Source: an archaeon (GTDB lineage: Archaea; Methanobacteriota; Methanobacteria; Methanobacteriales; Methanobacteriaceae). From it: 6,100 nucleotides of DNA. Numbering within the stretch: the first letter of the stretch is position 1; every line of letters starts with the position of its first letter. The stretch lies in assembly GCA_024409165.1 (NCBI GenBank), contig JAKSUE010000089.1, positions 1-6,100 on the forward strand, in the 5' to 3' direction. This document shows, piece by piece, positions 1 through 4,378 of the stretch. The notes under the pieces are model-generated. The model was given only the letters and a program-made list of their open reading frames with translations. It had not been told where the DNA came from and did not search any database. The position numbers were made by a program, and so were the translations under genes.

Positions 1-93
1 ATTTAAAAAATAAATTTTAAAATGATATAAAAGTAAAATAAGTAAAATTAGTAAAATTAGTAAATTAAAAGTAAATTAAAAGATAAATAAAAT
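1..93 (-). terminator. T-rich 3' flank with iterated TTTACT, minus strand
   Basis: This gene-free stretch lies just downstream of the minus-strand Cys-rich gene. Read on the plus strand it carries AGTAAA starting at 32, 41, 50, 59 and 70, so the spacing is 9, 9, 9 and 11 bases; on the transcribed strand this is TTTACT repeated in a T-rich context. Archaeal transcripts commonly end at oligo-U tracts without a strong hairpin, so this is probably the termination zone of the gene at 94-327. The regular phasing is odd, see findings. Confidence 0.45.
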
Positions 94-327
94 TTATCTA
101 TCTTCCAACCAATGTTGGTAATGTTTTAATCTTGATGATCTTTCAAAGTAGGTAATTCCTCCACCCATTTGAATTGCATTTGTGTAAATAAGTTCATAAC
201 AGTCTTCACACCAATCATCAGGTGCTGTATGGCCTCTTCCTTTTGCACAAATCATTCCATCAATATATCCTGGAGCGGGATGATATTCTTCCCAGTATCT
301 ACAATTTAAACAACATTCATCTGACAT
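94..327 (-). CDS. Small Cys-rich, probably metal-binding protein
   Basis: A 77-residue soluble protein with cysteines at 5, 6, 9, 27, 40 and 43. They form a CxxC near the N-terminus, a central Cys and a second CxxC (WCEDC), with His16 and His33 nearby. This arrangement suggests a small zinc-ribbon-like or other metal site; the CRYWE segment and the PDDWCE segment resemble short Cys-rich proteins that are widespread in prokaryotes and have no settled function. The start is well supported: AGGAGG at 334-339 (minus strand) lies six bases before the ATG. There is no signal peptide or membrane segment, so it should be cytosolic. It lies 82 bases downstream of the short hydrophobic ORF at 410-481 on the same strand and may share its transcript. 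Its substrate or partner cannot be told from the sequence. Confidence 0.8.
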   Translation of the reverse strand: MSDECCLNCRYWEEYHPAPGYIDGMICAKGRGHTAPDDWCEDCYELIYTNAIQMGGGITYFERSSRLKHYQHWLEDR

Positions 328-333
328 AATTTG

Positions 334-339
334 CCTCCT
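334..339 (-). promoter_or_regulatory. Strong Shine-Dalgarno site for the Cys-rich gene
   Basis: The plus strand reads CCTCCT, so the transcript has AGGAGG six bases before the ATG at 327. This fixes the start of the 77-residue protein. Confidence 0.8.
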
Positions 340-389
340 TTTGAATAGTTATTCCACGATTTTTTAATTTTAAAAAATATTTTATTAGT

Positions 390-413
390 TTAATTTTAAT
401 TATTAAAAATTAA
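390..413 (-). terminator. AT-only stem-loop at the end of the short hydrophobic ORF
   Basis: TTAATTTT (390-397) and AAAATTAA (406-413) form an 8-base-pair stem with an 8-base loop, overlapping the stop codon of the ORF at 410-481. It could end part of that transcript before the Cys-rich gene. Because it is built only from A and T in a very AT-rich region, it could also be chance. Confidence 0.3.
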
Positions 414-481
414 AACATTGAAATAAAACATATGACAAGAAATGCCATAACAATTCCTACACAGAGTTCACCTGCATCCAT
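410..481 (-). CDS. Very short hydrophobic (single-span membrane) peptide
   Basis: A 23-residue ORF beginning MDAGELCVGIVMAF and ending in ISMF-stop. After an acidic five-residue N-terminus (MDAGE) it is almost entirely hydrophobic, enough for one membrane-spanning helix, with two cysteines (7 and 18). An alternative start two codons upstream (ATG at 487) would give 25 residues. I prefer the ATG at 481, because GGGAGGT at 488-494 lies six bases before it but directly abuts the other ATG. A canonical archaeal TATA box (TATATAAA, 529-536 on this strand) is placed to give a leader of about 25 bases. Promoter, ribosome binding site and a membrane-helix composition together make a real gene likely despite its size. 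It is too short for standard gene callers. The function is unknown; it could be a subunit or regulator of a membrane protein. Confidence 0.6.
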   Translation of the reverse strand: MDAGELCVGIVMAFLVICFISMF

Positions 482-487
482 ATTCAT

Positions 488-494
488 ACCTCCC
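488..494 (-). promoter_or_regulatory. Shine-Dalgarno site of the short hydrophobic ORF
   Basis: The transcript reads GGGAGGT here. It overlaps nothing else, lies six bases before the ATG at 481 and directly before the ATG at 487, and so favours the inner start. Confidence 0.7.
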
Positions 495-528
495 AAATAT
501 GCACTTATAAATTAATATATAACTAACC

Positions 529-542
529 TTTATATAGGTTTC
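529..542 (-). promoter_or_regulatory. TATA box and BRE-like element, minus strand
   Basis: The minus strand reads AGAAACC followed by TATATAAAGG, with the TATATAAA core at 529-536. A purine-rich, A-rich stretch before TATATAAA is the classic archaeal BRE plus TATA arrangement bound by TFB and TBP. Initiation about 22-26 bases downstream would fall near 505-510, giving a short leader with the Shine-Dalgarno site at 488-494. It should drive the short ORF at 410-481 and possibly the Cys-rich gene as well. Confidence 0.65.
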
Positions 543-731
543 TATAATTTTTCATGTTAATGATTGGTTTTATTAATTTTTTCTAATTTTTTATTTTTAA
601 TTTGTTGTTTTCTTGCTTTATTTCTTTTTTTAATATTTTTTTCTAATTTTTTTATTAATATCCTTTTTTAATACGATAAATATTTATGTATACAATTATA
701 TAATTCAAATTATCATTAAAAGGGTTAAATT
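543..731. other. T-rich divergent intergenic region with an imperfect 60-base repeat
   Basis: This stretch separates the minus-strand promoter from the plus-strand DUF4013 gene. It is dominated by runs of T on the plus strand. A block around TTCTAATTTTTT occurs at 581 and again at 641, 60 bases apart, with similar flanks, so part of the region may derive from an old duplication. No ORF with a ribosome binding site was found. Confidence 0.4.
672..692 (+). promoter_or_regulatory. Candidate promoter of the DUF4013 gene
   Basis: A purine-rich ACGATAAA (about 673-680) followed by TATTTATGTATA is a plausible BRE plus TATA element. Initiation around 708-715 would leave a short leader before the ATG at 732. 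The ribosome binding site is weak: only AGGG around 721-724. A second AT-rich candidate, TTATATAA near 697-704, lies too close to the start codon. Confidence 0.35.
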
Positions 732-1493
732 ATGGATAATACAATTATTAAAGATAATATATTAGGGACTAAAAAGAATCATAAATCTTTTAAGGAATTA
801 ACTGTTGATGCAATTAATTTTGCATTTTCTAAACCTTTTTCTTTATTATTTTTAGGTGTTTTTTTATTAGCAATTGAAGTTATTGAGGAATTTATTGGAG
901 AGATTATTAGTTTTCCATTAATTTTTATTTTAATTTTTGTAATTGCTATTATTTTAGCTATTTATGAATGTGGATACTCTTTTATGATTTTTGAATATTC
1001 TCTTGAGGGTAATAATAAACCTCCTTCTATTTTTAATTATAAAGAAATTTTTCATCATGGTATTAAGGATTTTCTTGTAATGCTTTTTTATTCAATTATT
1101 ATGGTTGTAGTTCAAGTTTTTATTAATTATTGTGCTAATAACATAACTAATGATTTTATTGCAATATTGTTAAATAATATTAATTCATTTATTGGTGGAT
1201 TTTTAATTATTATTTTAAACATTGCTTTAATTAATTTAGCTATTAATGAGGGTAATTTTAAATCTGCTTTTAATTTTACAGAGATTAAGATTGTATTCCA
1301 GAGTATAGGTCTTTTAAGAATTATTGTGATTTGGTTTATTTTAGACTTTGTTAGTTTCTTATTCCTTCATCTTTTAGGTTTTAGTGGTGCAGATGGTATT
1401 TTTATACTATGGGATTTAGTAGTTTTATTTATATTAACTCCAGGATTATTGTTATTTTCAAAAAGATTCCTTATTATGGGAGTAACTCATTAA
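732..1493 (+). CDS. DUF4013 family multi-pass membrane protein
   Basis: A 253-residue integral membrane protein with about six hydrophobic helices (roughly residues 36-54, 60-80, 111-131, 150-171, 190-214 and 222-244). Between helices 2 and 3 is the segment GYSFMIFEYSLEGNNKPP, then a conserved-looking FNYKEIFHHGIKDF. After helix 4 comes INEGNFKSAFNFTEI. These two cytosolic-looking segments (G-Y..., LEG...PP, F..G.K and F..AF.F.EI) are the hallmarks I associate with DUF4013, a family abundant in methanogens and of unknown biochemical role. The N-terminal 30 residues are polar. The gene lies 38 bases before a membrane-anchored phosphoesterase on the same strand, with no clear promoter or terminator between them, so the two are probably co-transcribed. 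Transport or membrane-remodelling roles are guesses only. Confidence 0.8.
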   Translation: MDNTIIKDNILGTKKNHKSFKELTVDAINFAFSKPFSLLFLGVFLLAIEVIEEFIGEIISFPLIFILIFVIAIILAIYECGYSFMIFEYSLEGNNKPPSIFNYKEIFHHGIKDFLVMLFYSIIMVVVQVFINYCANNITNDFIAILLNNINSFIGGFLIIILNIALINLAINEGNFKSAFNFTEIKIVFQSIGLLRIIVIWFILDFVSFLFLHLLGFSGADGIFILWDLVVLFILTPGLLLFSKRFLIMGVTH

Positions 1494-1531
1494 TTATTAA
1501 TAAAAAATATTTTTAACTTATATGTGAGATT

Positions 1532-2686
1532 ATGGATTTAATTAGTTTATTTTCCTTTGCAAAAGCAAACATCCTGGCTATTGGTTTTATGATTGGATTA
1601 GGATGTTTAGTTGGTTTAATAATAGGAACTTATGTTTTTAAGAAAATGGAGACTTTTTTGTCTTTTTATAATGTAAATAATTATAAAAAACCTATTAAAT
1701 GGATTGTGGCGATTGTATTTTTTATATCTTGTTTGAATATTTTTTCTTTATCAAGCATACTTGCAATTTATTTTGTACTTTCATCTGTAATTTCAGATAT
1801 TATAAATTTGATAGTTGAATTTATTAATAAAAAAGTTAATTTAGATGCTTTAAATTTTATTTCAAAGTTAAATAAATCGGGAATTCTTGCAATTTTTATA
1901 TTTTTAATTCTTATAATTAGTGGACTTTATGGAATAAATCATATTCAAGAAACAGACTATGAAATAGCTTCTGATAAAGTAAATGAATCTTATACTGTCC
2001 TTTTTATTAGTGATACTCATTATGATACAATACAAGACACTAATCTTTTAAAAAATGCAATTTTAGATATGAATAAATTAAAACCAGATATTGTTATTCT
2101 GGGTGGAGATATGGTTGATGATTCTACGAGTAAATCCAGTATGAAAGAGCTTTTTAGAGAAATTAGTAAGATTAATTCAACTTATGGTACTTATTATATT
2201 TATGGTAATCATGATATATCCTCAAGAGCATTAAGTAGTGATAATGATAGTTTCACAGAAAAAGACTTAAATGATACAATCAGAAGCAATAATATTACAA
2301 TTTTATCTGATGATAAAAAAGAGTTAAATAACATTATATTAATTGGTAGAAATGATAAAGGATTTTCTAATTATCCAAGATTAAGTTCTGCACAGCTATT
2401 AAATGGCACTAACTTATCTAAATTCATCATTGTTGCAGACCATCAACCTAAAGAATATGAAGAAAATGCAAAATATGGTGCTGATTTACAAGTTTCAGGA
2501 CATACTCATGGAGGCCAAATATTCCCAATGAATATAATCTATGATTTAGTAGGAATCTTAAATTATGGAGAATATAAATTTGGAAACATGACTCATATCA
2601 CTTCATCTGGTTTTACAGGTTGGGGTTGGCCTTTAAAGAATGCAAATCCTTGTGAATATGTAGTAATCCATATTAATCCAAGTTAA
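1532..2686 (+). CDS. Membrane-anchored metallophosphoesterase (YkuE/YaeI-like)
   Basis: A 384-residue protein with a hydrophobic N-terminal half and a calcineurin-like phosphoesterase domain. Membrane segments lie at about 13-36, 56-96 (two spans) and 116-136. The catalytic domain runs from about 154 to the end and has all five family motifs: DTH (Asp161, His163), GGDMVDD (Asp193), GNHD (Asn226, His227), His304 in ADHQPKEY, and GHTHGGQ (His324, His326). These residues hold a two-metal centre that hydrolyses phosphomono- or phosphodiesters. The GHTHGGQ-FP ending is typical of the subgroup containing YkuE and YaeI, some members of which are proposed to act on lipid-linked phosphates. In an archaeon the substrate is unknown; lipid head groups or polyprenyl phosphates are possible. 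The ATG has only a weak ribosome binding site (GTGAG), consistent with translation as the second gene of a pair. Confidence 0.88.
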   Translation: MDLISLFSFAKANILAIGFMIGLGCLVGLIIGTYVFKKMETFLSFYNVNNYKKPIKWIVAIVFFISCLNIFSLSSILAIYFVLSSVISDIINLIVEFINKKVNLDALNFISKLNKSGILAIFIFLILIISGLYGINHIQETDYEIASDKVNESYTVLFISDTHYDTIQDTNLLKNAILDMNKLKPDIVILGGDMVDDSTSKSSMKELFREISKINSTYGTYYIYGNHDISSRALSSDNDSFTEKDLNDTIRSNNITILSDDKKELNNIILIGRNDKGFSNYPRLSSAQLLNGTNLSKFIIVADHQPKEYEENAKYGADLQVSGHTHGGQIFPMNIIYDLVGILNYGEYKFGNMTHITSSGFTGWGWPLKNANPCEYVVIHINPS

Positions 2687-2690
2687 AATC

Positions 2691-2742
2691 ATTATTTTTT
2701 ATTTTTTTATTTTTATTTATTCATTTATTTTATTTTATTTTT
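2691..2742 (+). terminator. T-rich termination zone after the phosphoesterase gene
   Basis: Several runs of five to seven T separated by single A residues begin a few bases after the stop codon, with no strong hairpin. This is the usual look of an archaeal oligo-U terminator. It suggests the next gene has its own promoter. Confidence 0.5.
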
Positions 2743-2804
2743 CAATTAATTATGATAAAATTTAGTAATTGATTATTTCATATATTTTATTGTGGAGCTA
2801 TATT

Positions 2805-3209
2805 ATGGGCTTATTCAGTAAAAAAACTAATGAAGACAAAGAAGCTAAATTTATGGAAGAACTTAAAAGTGGTTTTAAAACTGTTATTACTATTCAATTA
2901 GCAGATAAAAATGAATCTGAAGGTGAAGAATTAGTTGTATGTTCTTGTTTAAGTGGTTTAGAAGTTATAGCTGGAGAGAAGAATAAACAACTTGTTGATA
3001 GAAAAGGAGTACTTACTTTAGTTGATGAAGGTTTTGAAATAGATCTTCCAAGATTTGATTTCAATACAGTTATTCCATGGGATGAAATGGATTATAAACA
3101 GAGTATTTATCTTTTCCTTAAGGATGAATCTATGGTTAGTTTTGGAATAATTAAGAATGCAGAAATTAGACATAGTGTTCTTAATAAGATTATTGAGTCT
3201 CATAAATAG
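2805..3209 (+). CDS. Hypothetical cytosolic protein, 134 residues
   Basis: I do not recognise this protein. From ATG 2805 it is 134 residues and begins MGLFSKKTNEDKEAKF, a short basic and polar N-terminus, followed by alternating hydrophobic segments that suggest mostly beta strands (about 26-34, 44-55, 65-72, 74-80 and 97-113) and a C-terminal helix (about 115-132). Such a pattern would suit a small beta-barrel or PH-like fold, but this is only inference. It has three acidic stretches and one CSC pair (residues 47-49). An in-frame TTG at 2769 would add a hydrophobic 12-residue extension. I reject it because GGAG at 2794-2797 lies seven bases before ATG 2805 and the MGLFSKK start is typical. 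T-rich DNA upstream and a long gap downstream suggest a single-gene transcript. Confidence 0.75.
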   Translation: MGLFSKKTNEDKEAKFMEELKSGFKTVITIQLADKNESEGEELVVCSCLSGLEVIAGEKNKQLVDRKGVLTLVDEGFEIDLPRFDFNTVIPWDEMDYKQSIYLFLKDESMVSFGIIKNAEIRHSVLNKIIESHK

Positions 3210-3310
3210 TAGGTTATTATTTATTTAATCAATAATTCTATAAATTATCTTTAATTTTTTTTAATTATTCTTTCTCTATTTTTCTTATTAAAGCTTATTT
3301 TACTTATTTT

Positions 3311-3332
3311 AATAGTTTACTGGTGAACTATT
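3311..3332 (+). repeat. Inverted repeat or stem-loop, 10-base arms
   Basis: AATAGTTTAC (3311-3320) and GTGAACTATT (3323-3332) are reverse complements except for one position that can form a G-U pair in RNA. It gives a 9-pair stem with a CTGG loop. Its G and C content makes it stand out from the surrounding AT-only sequence. It lies just before a TATATAAA and could be an operator, or the 3' end hairpin of the upstream gene. Confidence 0.55.
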
Positions 3333-3417
3333 GTTGGGTATATAAATTATTATTTATCATCCTAATATTTTCATAATATTTTAATTTAACGAATTTATTT
3401 AAACTTTTAAATTATAA

Positions 3418-3436
3418 TTATTAAAATTTTTAATAA
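3418..3436. repeat. 19-base perfect palindrome upstream of the TATA cluster
   Basis: TTATTAAAA and TTTTAATAA flank a single central T, giving nine perfect complementary positions on each side. It ends 16 bases before the first TATA box of the secreted-protein gene, a position where a dimeric regulator could bind. It consists only of A and T, so chance cannot be excluded. Confidence 0.4.
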
Positions 3437-3452
3437 GATTTATTAATTAGAT

Positions 3453-3509
3453 TTTATATAATTTAACTAAAGTTTAATTTATATAATTTAACTAAATTTA
3501 ATTTATATA
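3453..3509 (+). promoter_or_regulatory. Triple TATA-box promoter region of the secreted-protein gene
   Basis: TTTATATA occurs at 3453-3460, 3478-3485 and 3502-3509, spaced 25 and 24 bases. The first two are followed by the same AATTTAACTAAA, so the region is a tandem repeat of a 24-25-base promoter unit. Expected starts from the first and second boxes are near 3483 and 3508; the second leaves a leader of about 17 bases that still contains the ribosome binding site. The third box is too close to the ATG to give a translatable standard leader. Confidence 0.6.
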
Positions 3510-3514
3510 ATATT

Positions 3515-3520
3515 GGAGGT
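3515..3520 (+). promoter_or_regulatory. Strong Shine-Dalgarno site of the secreted-protein gene
   Basis: GGAGGT lies five bases before the ATG at 3526 and confirms the start and the reading strand; the long antisense frame in this area has no comparable signal. Confidence 0.8.
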
Positions 3521-3525
3521 TAAAA

Positions 3526-3888
3526 ATGAATAAAAAAATTATCACAGTATTTGTTTTATTTGTTTTAGTAGTTGGTTTAAGTTCTATAAGTGTTGTAGCT
3601 GCTGCTGAAAATGGGCAGAATATAGTTAATCCTGTTACTGAAAGTGGGAAAAATATGCTTAAGGTTACTGCAGAAGTTGTTGCAACTGCTAAAGTTGCTA
3701 ATGATGCAAATATTAATAAAGGTACTGTTAATGAGGTTAAAGAAACTACTTCTAATAATAATGATAAGGTAAACCTTTTAAATAATTTAAGTCCCGACAA
3801 ATTGAAGGAATTAAGTCCAGACCAAGTGAATAAATTAAGTCAGTTTATTGCTATTGACATAGGTAATTTGTATAGAAGAGCAGTTTAA
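3526..3888 (+). CDS. Small secreted protein with C-terminal octapeptide repeats
   Basis: A 120-residue protein that I do not recognise by family. It opens with a clear Sec signal peptide: MNKK, a hydrophobic core at about 5-19, and a likely cleavage after the AAA at 25-27. The mature part of about 93 residues is polar and low in aromatics. It has an Ala/Val-rich segment (45-58), an Asn/Thr/Ser-rich linker (61-87), then three eight-residue units starting with Leu-Ser at 88, 96 and 104 (LSPDKLKE, LSPDQVNK, LSQFIAID). There is no cysteine, lipobox or C-terminal membrane anchor, so it should be released or held on the cell surface by other contacts. Three TATA boxes and a strong Shine-Dalgarno site suggest high or regulated expression. 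Roles such as adhesin fragment or surface peptide are speculation. Confidence 0.75.
   Translation: MNKKIITVFVLFVLVVGLSSISVVAAAENGQNIVNPVTESGKNMLKVTAEVVATAKVANDANINKGTVNEVKETTSNNNDKVNLLNNLSPDKLKELSPDQVNKLSQFIAIDIGNLYRRAV
3787..3848 (+). repeat. 24-base direct repeats encoding LSPDxxxx units
   Basis: TTAAGTC starts at 3787, 3811 and 3835, exactly 24 bases apart, in frame. The repeats encode three successive octapeptides beginning with Leu-Ser; the first two share LSPD and the third has diverged. Confidence 0.6.
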
Positions 3889-3952
3889 GATATTATAAGT
3901 GAGATGTCTTGGAAAAACTCTCTAATACATTTATCATTCTAGTAATTTAAAA

Positions 3953-3988
3953 TTAATAAATATAAATAGTCTCATTCATATTTATTAA
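3953..3988 (+). terminator. Inverted repeat 3' of the secreted-protein gene
   Basis: TTAATAAATAT (3953-3963) and ATATTTATTAA (3978-3988) are perfect reverse complements with a 14-base loop, and the similarity continues outward with one mismatch. T-rich DNA follows. It may be a 3' processing or termination hairpin; the low-complexity arms keep confidence modest. Confidence 0.4.
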
Positions 3989-4117
3989 GTTTCGTAATAT
4001 TCTCATTTAATTTATTTAAACTCTATTTATTTTTTCTTCTTTTTCTTATTTTATGTATTTATTTCTCTTATTTTTTAAAGTTTTTAAAGACAATAATTAT
4101 AACATATGGTAGAGGTG

Positions 4118-4283
4118 TCCTAATTTTTCACTTTTTTATTTAGGAAGATAAACAAAAATTTATCACTAAAAAACTAGTAAAAAATAGAAAAAAGTTAGGG
4201 TGATAAATAATAATTTACCCTTATTTTTTGTTTTAATTTTCATAACCTCCTTAGGATGACAAATCCTAATTTATGTGATAAAC
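4118..4283. repeat. Cluster of inverted repeats (TTAGGA and GTGATAAA motifs)
   Basis: TCCTAA (4118-4123) pairs with TTAGGA (4140-4145). ATTTATCAC (4158-4166) pairs with GTGATAAAT (4200-4208), and GTGATAAA recurs at 4275-4282. AGGGT plus AAAT (4197-4208) pairs with ATTTACCCT (4213-4221) with a three-base bulge and is followed by a T-run. TTAGGAT (4251-4257) pairs perfectly with ATCCTAA (4263-4269) around GACAA. The repeated use of the same two motifs suggests protein-binding sites or a degraded miniature inverted-repeat element rather than chance. Confidence 0.45.
4166..4243 (-). CDS. Possible tiny hydrophobic peptide ORF (doubtful)
   Basis: A 25-codon ORF beginning MKIKTKNKGK, a strongly basic N-terminus, followed by an all-hydrophobic stretch (LLFITLTFFYFLLVF) ending at a TAG. 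The shape is that of a signal-anchor peptide. AAGGAGG lies upstream, but only two bases separate GGAGG from the ATG, which is closer than normal. On the same strand the stem-loop TTAGGAT...ATCCTAA ends directly before the GGAGG. No convincing TATA box was seen. An AT-rich region easily yields Phe, Leu and Lys codons, so this may be chance. Confidence 0.22.
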   Translation of the reverse strand: MKIKTKNKGKLLFITLTFFYFLLVF

Positions 4284-4329
4284 TTTTTTTATTTTTTTAA
4301 AATTAAATCAAAAGTTATTTTATTAATAA

Positions 4330-4341
4330 AAAATATAAATA
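4330..4341 (+). promoter_or_regulatory. Candidate TATA box of egsA
   Basis: An A-rich stretch followed by AAATATAAATA lies about 40 bases before the ATG at 4379. Initiation near 4360 would give a leader of about 20 bases that includes the ribosome binding site. A second TTATATAA at 4348-4355 is too close to the start codon to give a leader with the Shine-Dalgarno site. Confidence 0.45.
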
Positions 4342-4366
4342 TAGTTATTATATAAGATAATGATTT

Positions 4367-4372
4367 AAGGAG
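4367..4372 (+). promoter_or_regulatory. Shine-Dalgarno site of egsA
   Basis: AAGGAG lies six bases before the ATG at 4379, supporting this start codon. Confidence 0.75.
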
Positions 4373-4378
4373 TTTTTT

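Larger units (their letters stand above)
3210..3452. other. Gene-free region with two palindromes and an isolated TATA-like box
   Basis: No ORF with a start signal was found here on either strand. The region begins with T-rich DNA (about 3240-3310) that probably ends the upstream transcript. It then holds a mixed-composition stem-loop at 3311-3332, a TATATAAA at 3339-3346 seven bases after it, and a 19-base AT palindrome at 3418-3436. The TATATAAA lacks an A-rich BRE on its left (GTTGGG), so promoter activity is uncertain. A leader or small RNA starting near 3365-3370 would be possible. Confidence 0.5.
3889..4378. other. Palindrome-rich gene-poor region upstream of egsA
   Basis: About 490 bases without a convincing plus-strand gene. 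Its first part holds an 11-base inverted repeat (3953-3988) and T-rich DNA (about 4005-4090), probably the end of the secreted-protein transcript. The middle (4112-4283) has an unusual density of short inverted repeats built from TTAGGA/TCCTAA and GTGATAAA, plus a tiny possible minus-strand ORF. The last 50 bases carry the egsA promoter. No transposase remnant or recognisable RNA gene was seen. Confidence 0.5.

Noticed and set aside
2769..2804. N-terminal extension of the 134-residue protein from a TTG start
   Set aside because: The extension would overlap the GGAG ribosome binding site at 2794-2797, which is well placed for ATG 2805.
3018..3203. A 61-codon minus-strand frame inside the 134-residue hypothetical gene
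   Set aside because: No ribosome binding site and fully contained in a better supported gene on the other strand.
3449..3512. Short regularly spaced repeats as a CRISPR array
   Set aside because: Units are contiguous TATA-containing promoter repeats of 24-25 bases with no unique spacers.
3498..3800. A 100-codon minus-strand frame antisense to the secreted-protein gene
   Set aside because: It lies opposite a gene with a signal peptide, strong ribosome binding site and promoter, has no ribosome binding site of its own, and its composition reads like the mirror of the Val/Thr/Ala-rich coding strand.
3901..3942. A 12-codon ORF beginning MSWKNS after the secreted-protein gene
   Set aside because: Too short, with only a weak GTGAG upstream and no promoter; nothing distinguishes it from chance.
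4112..4283. Insertion sequence
   Set aside because: No transposase frame or clear long terminal inverted repeats with target duplication; only short motifs recur, so at most a miniature or decayed element is possible.
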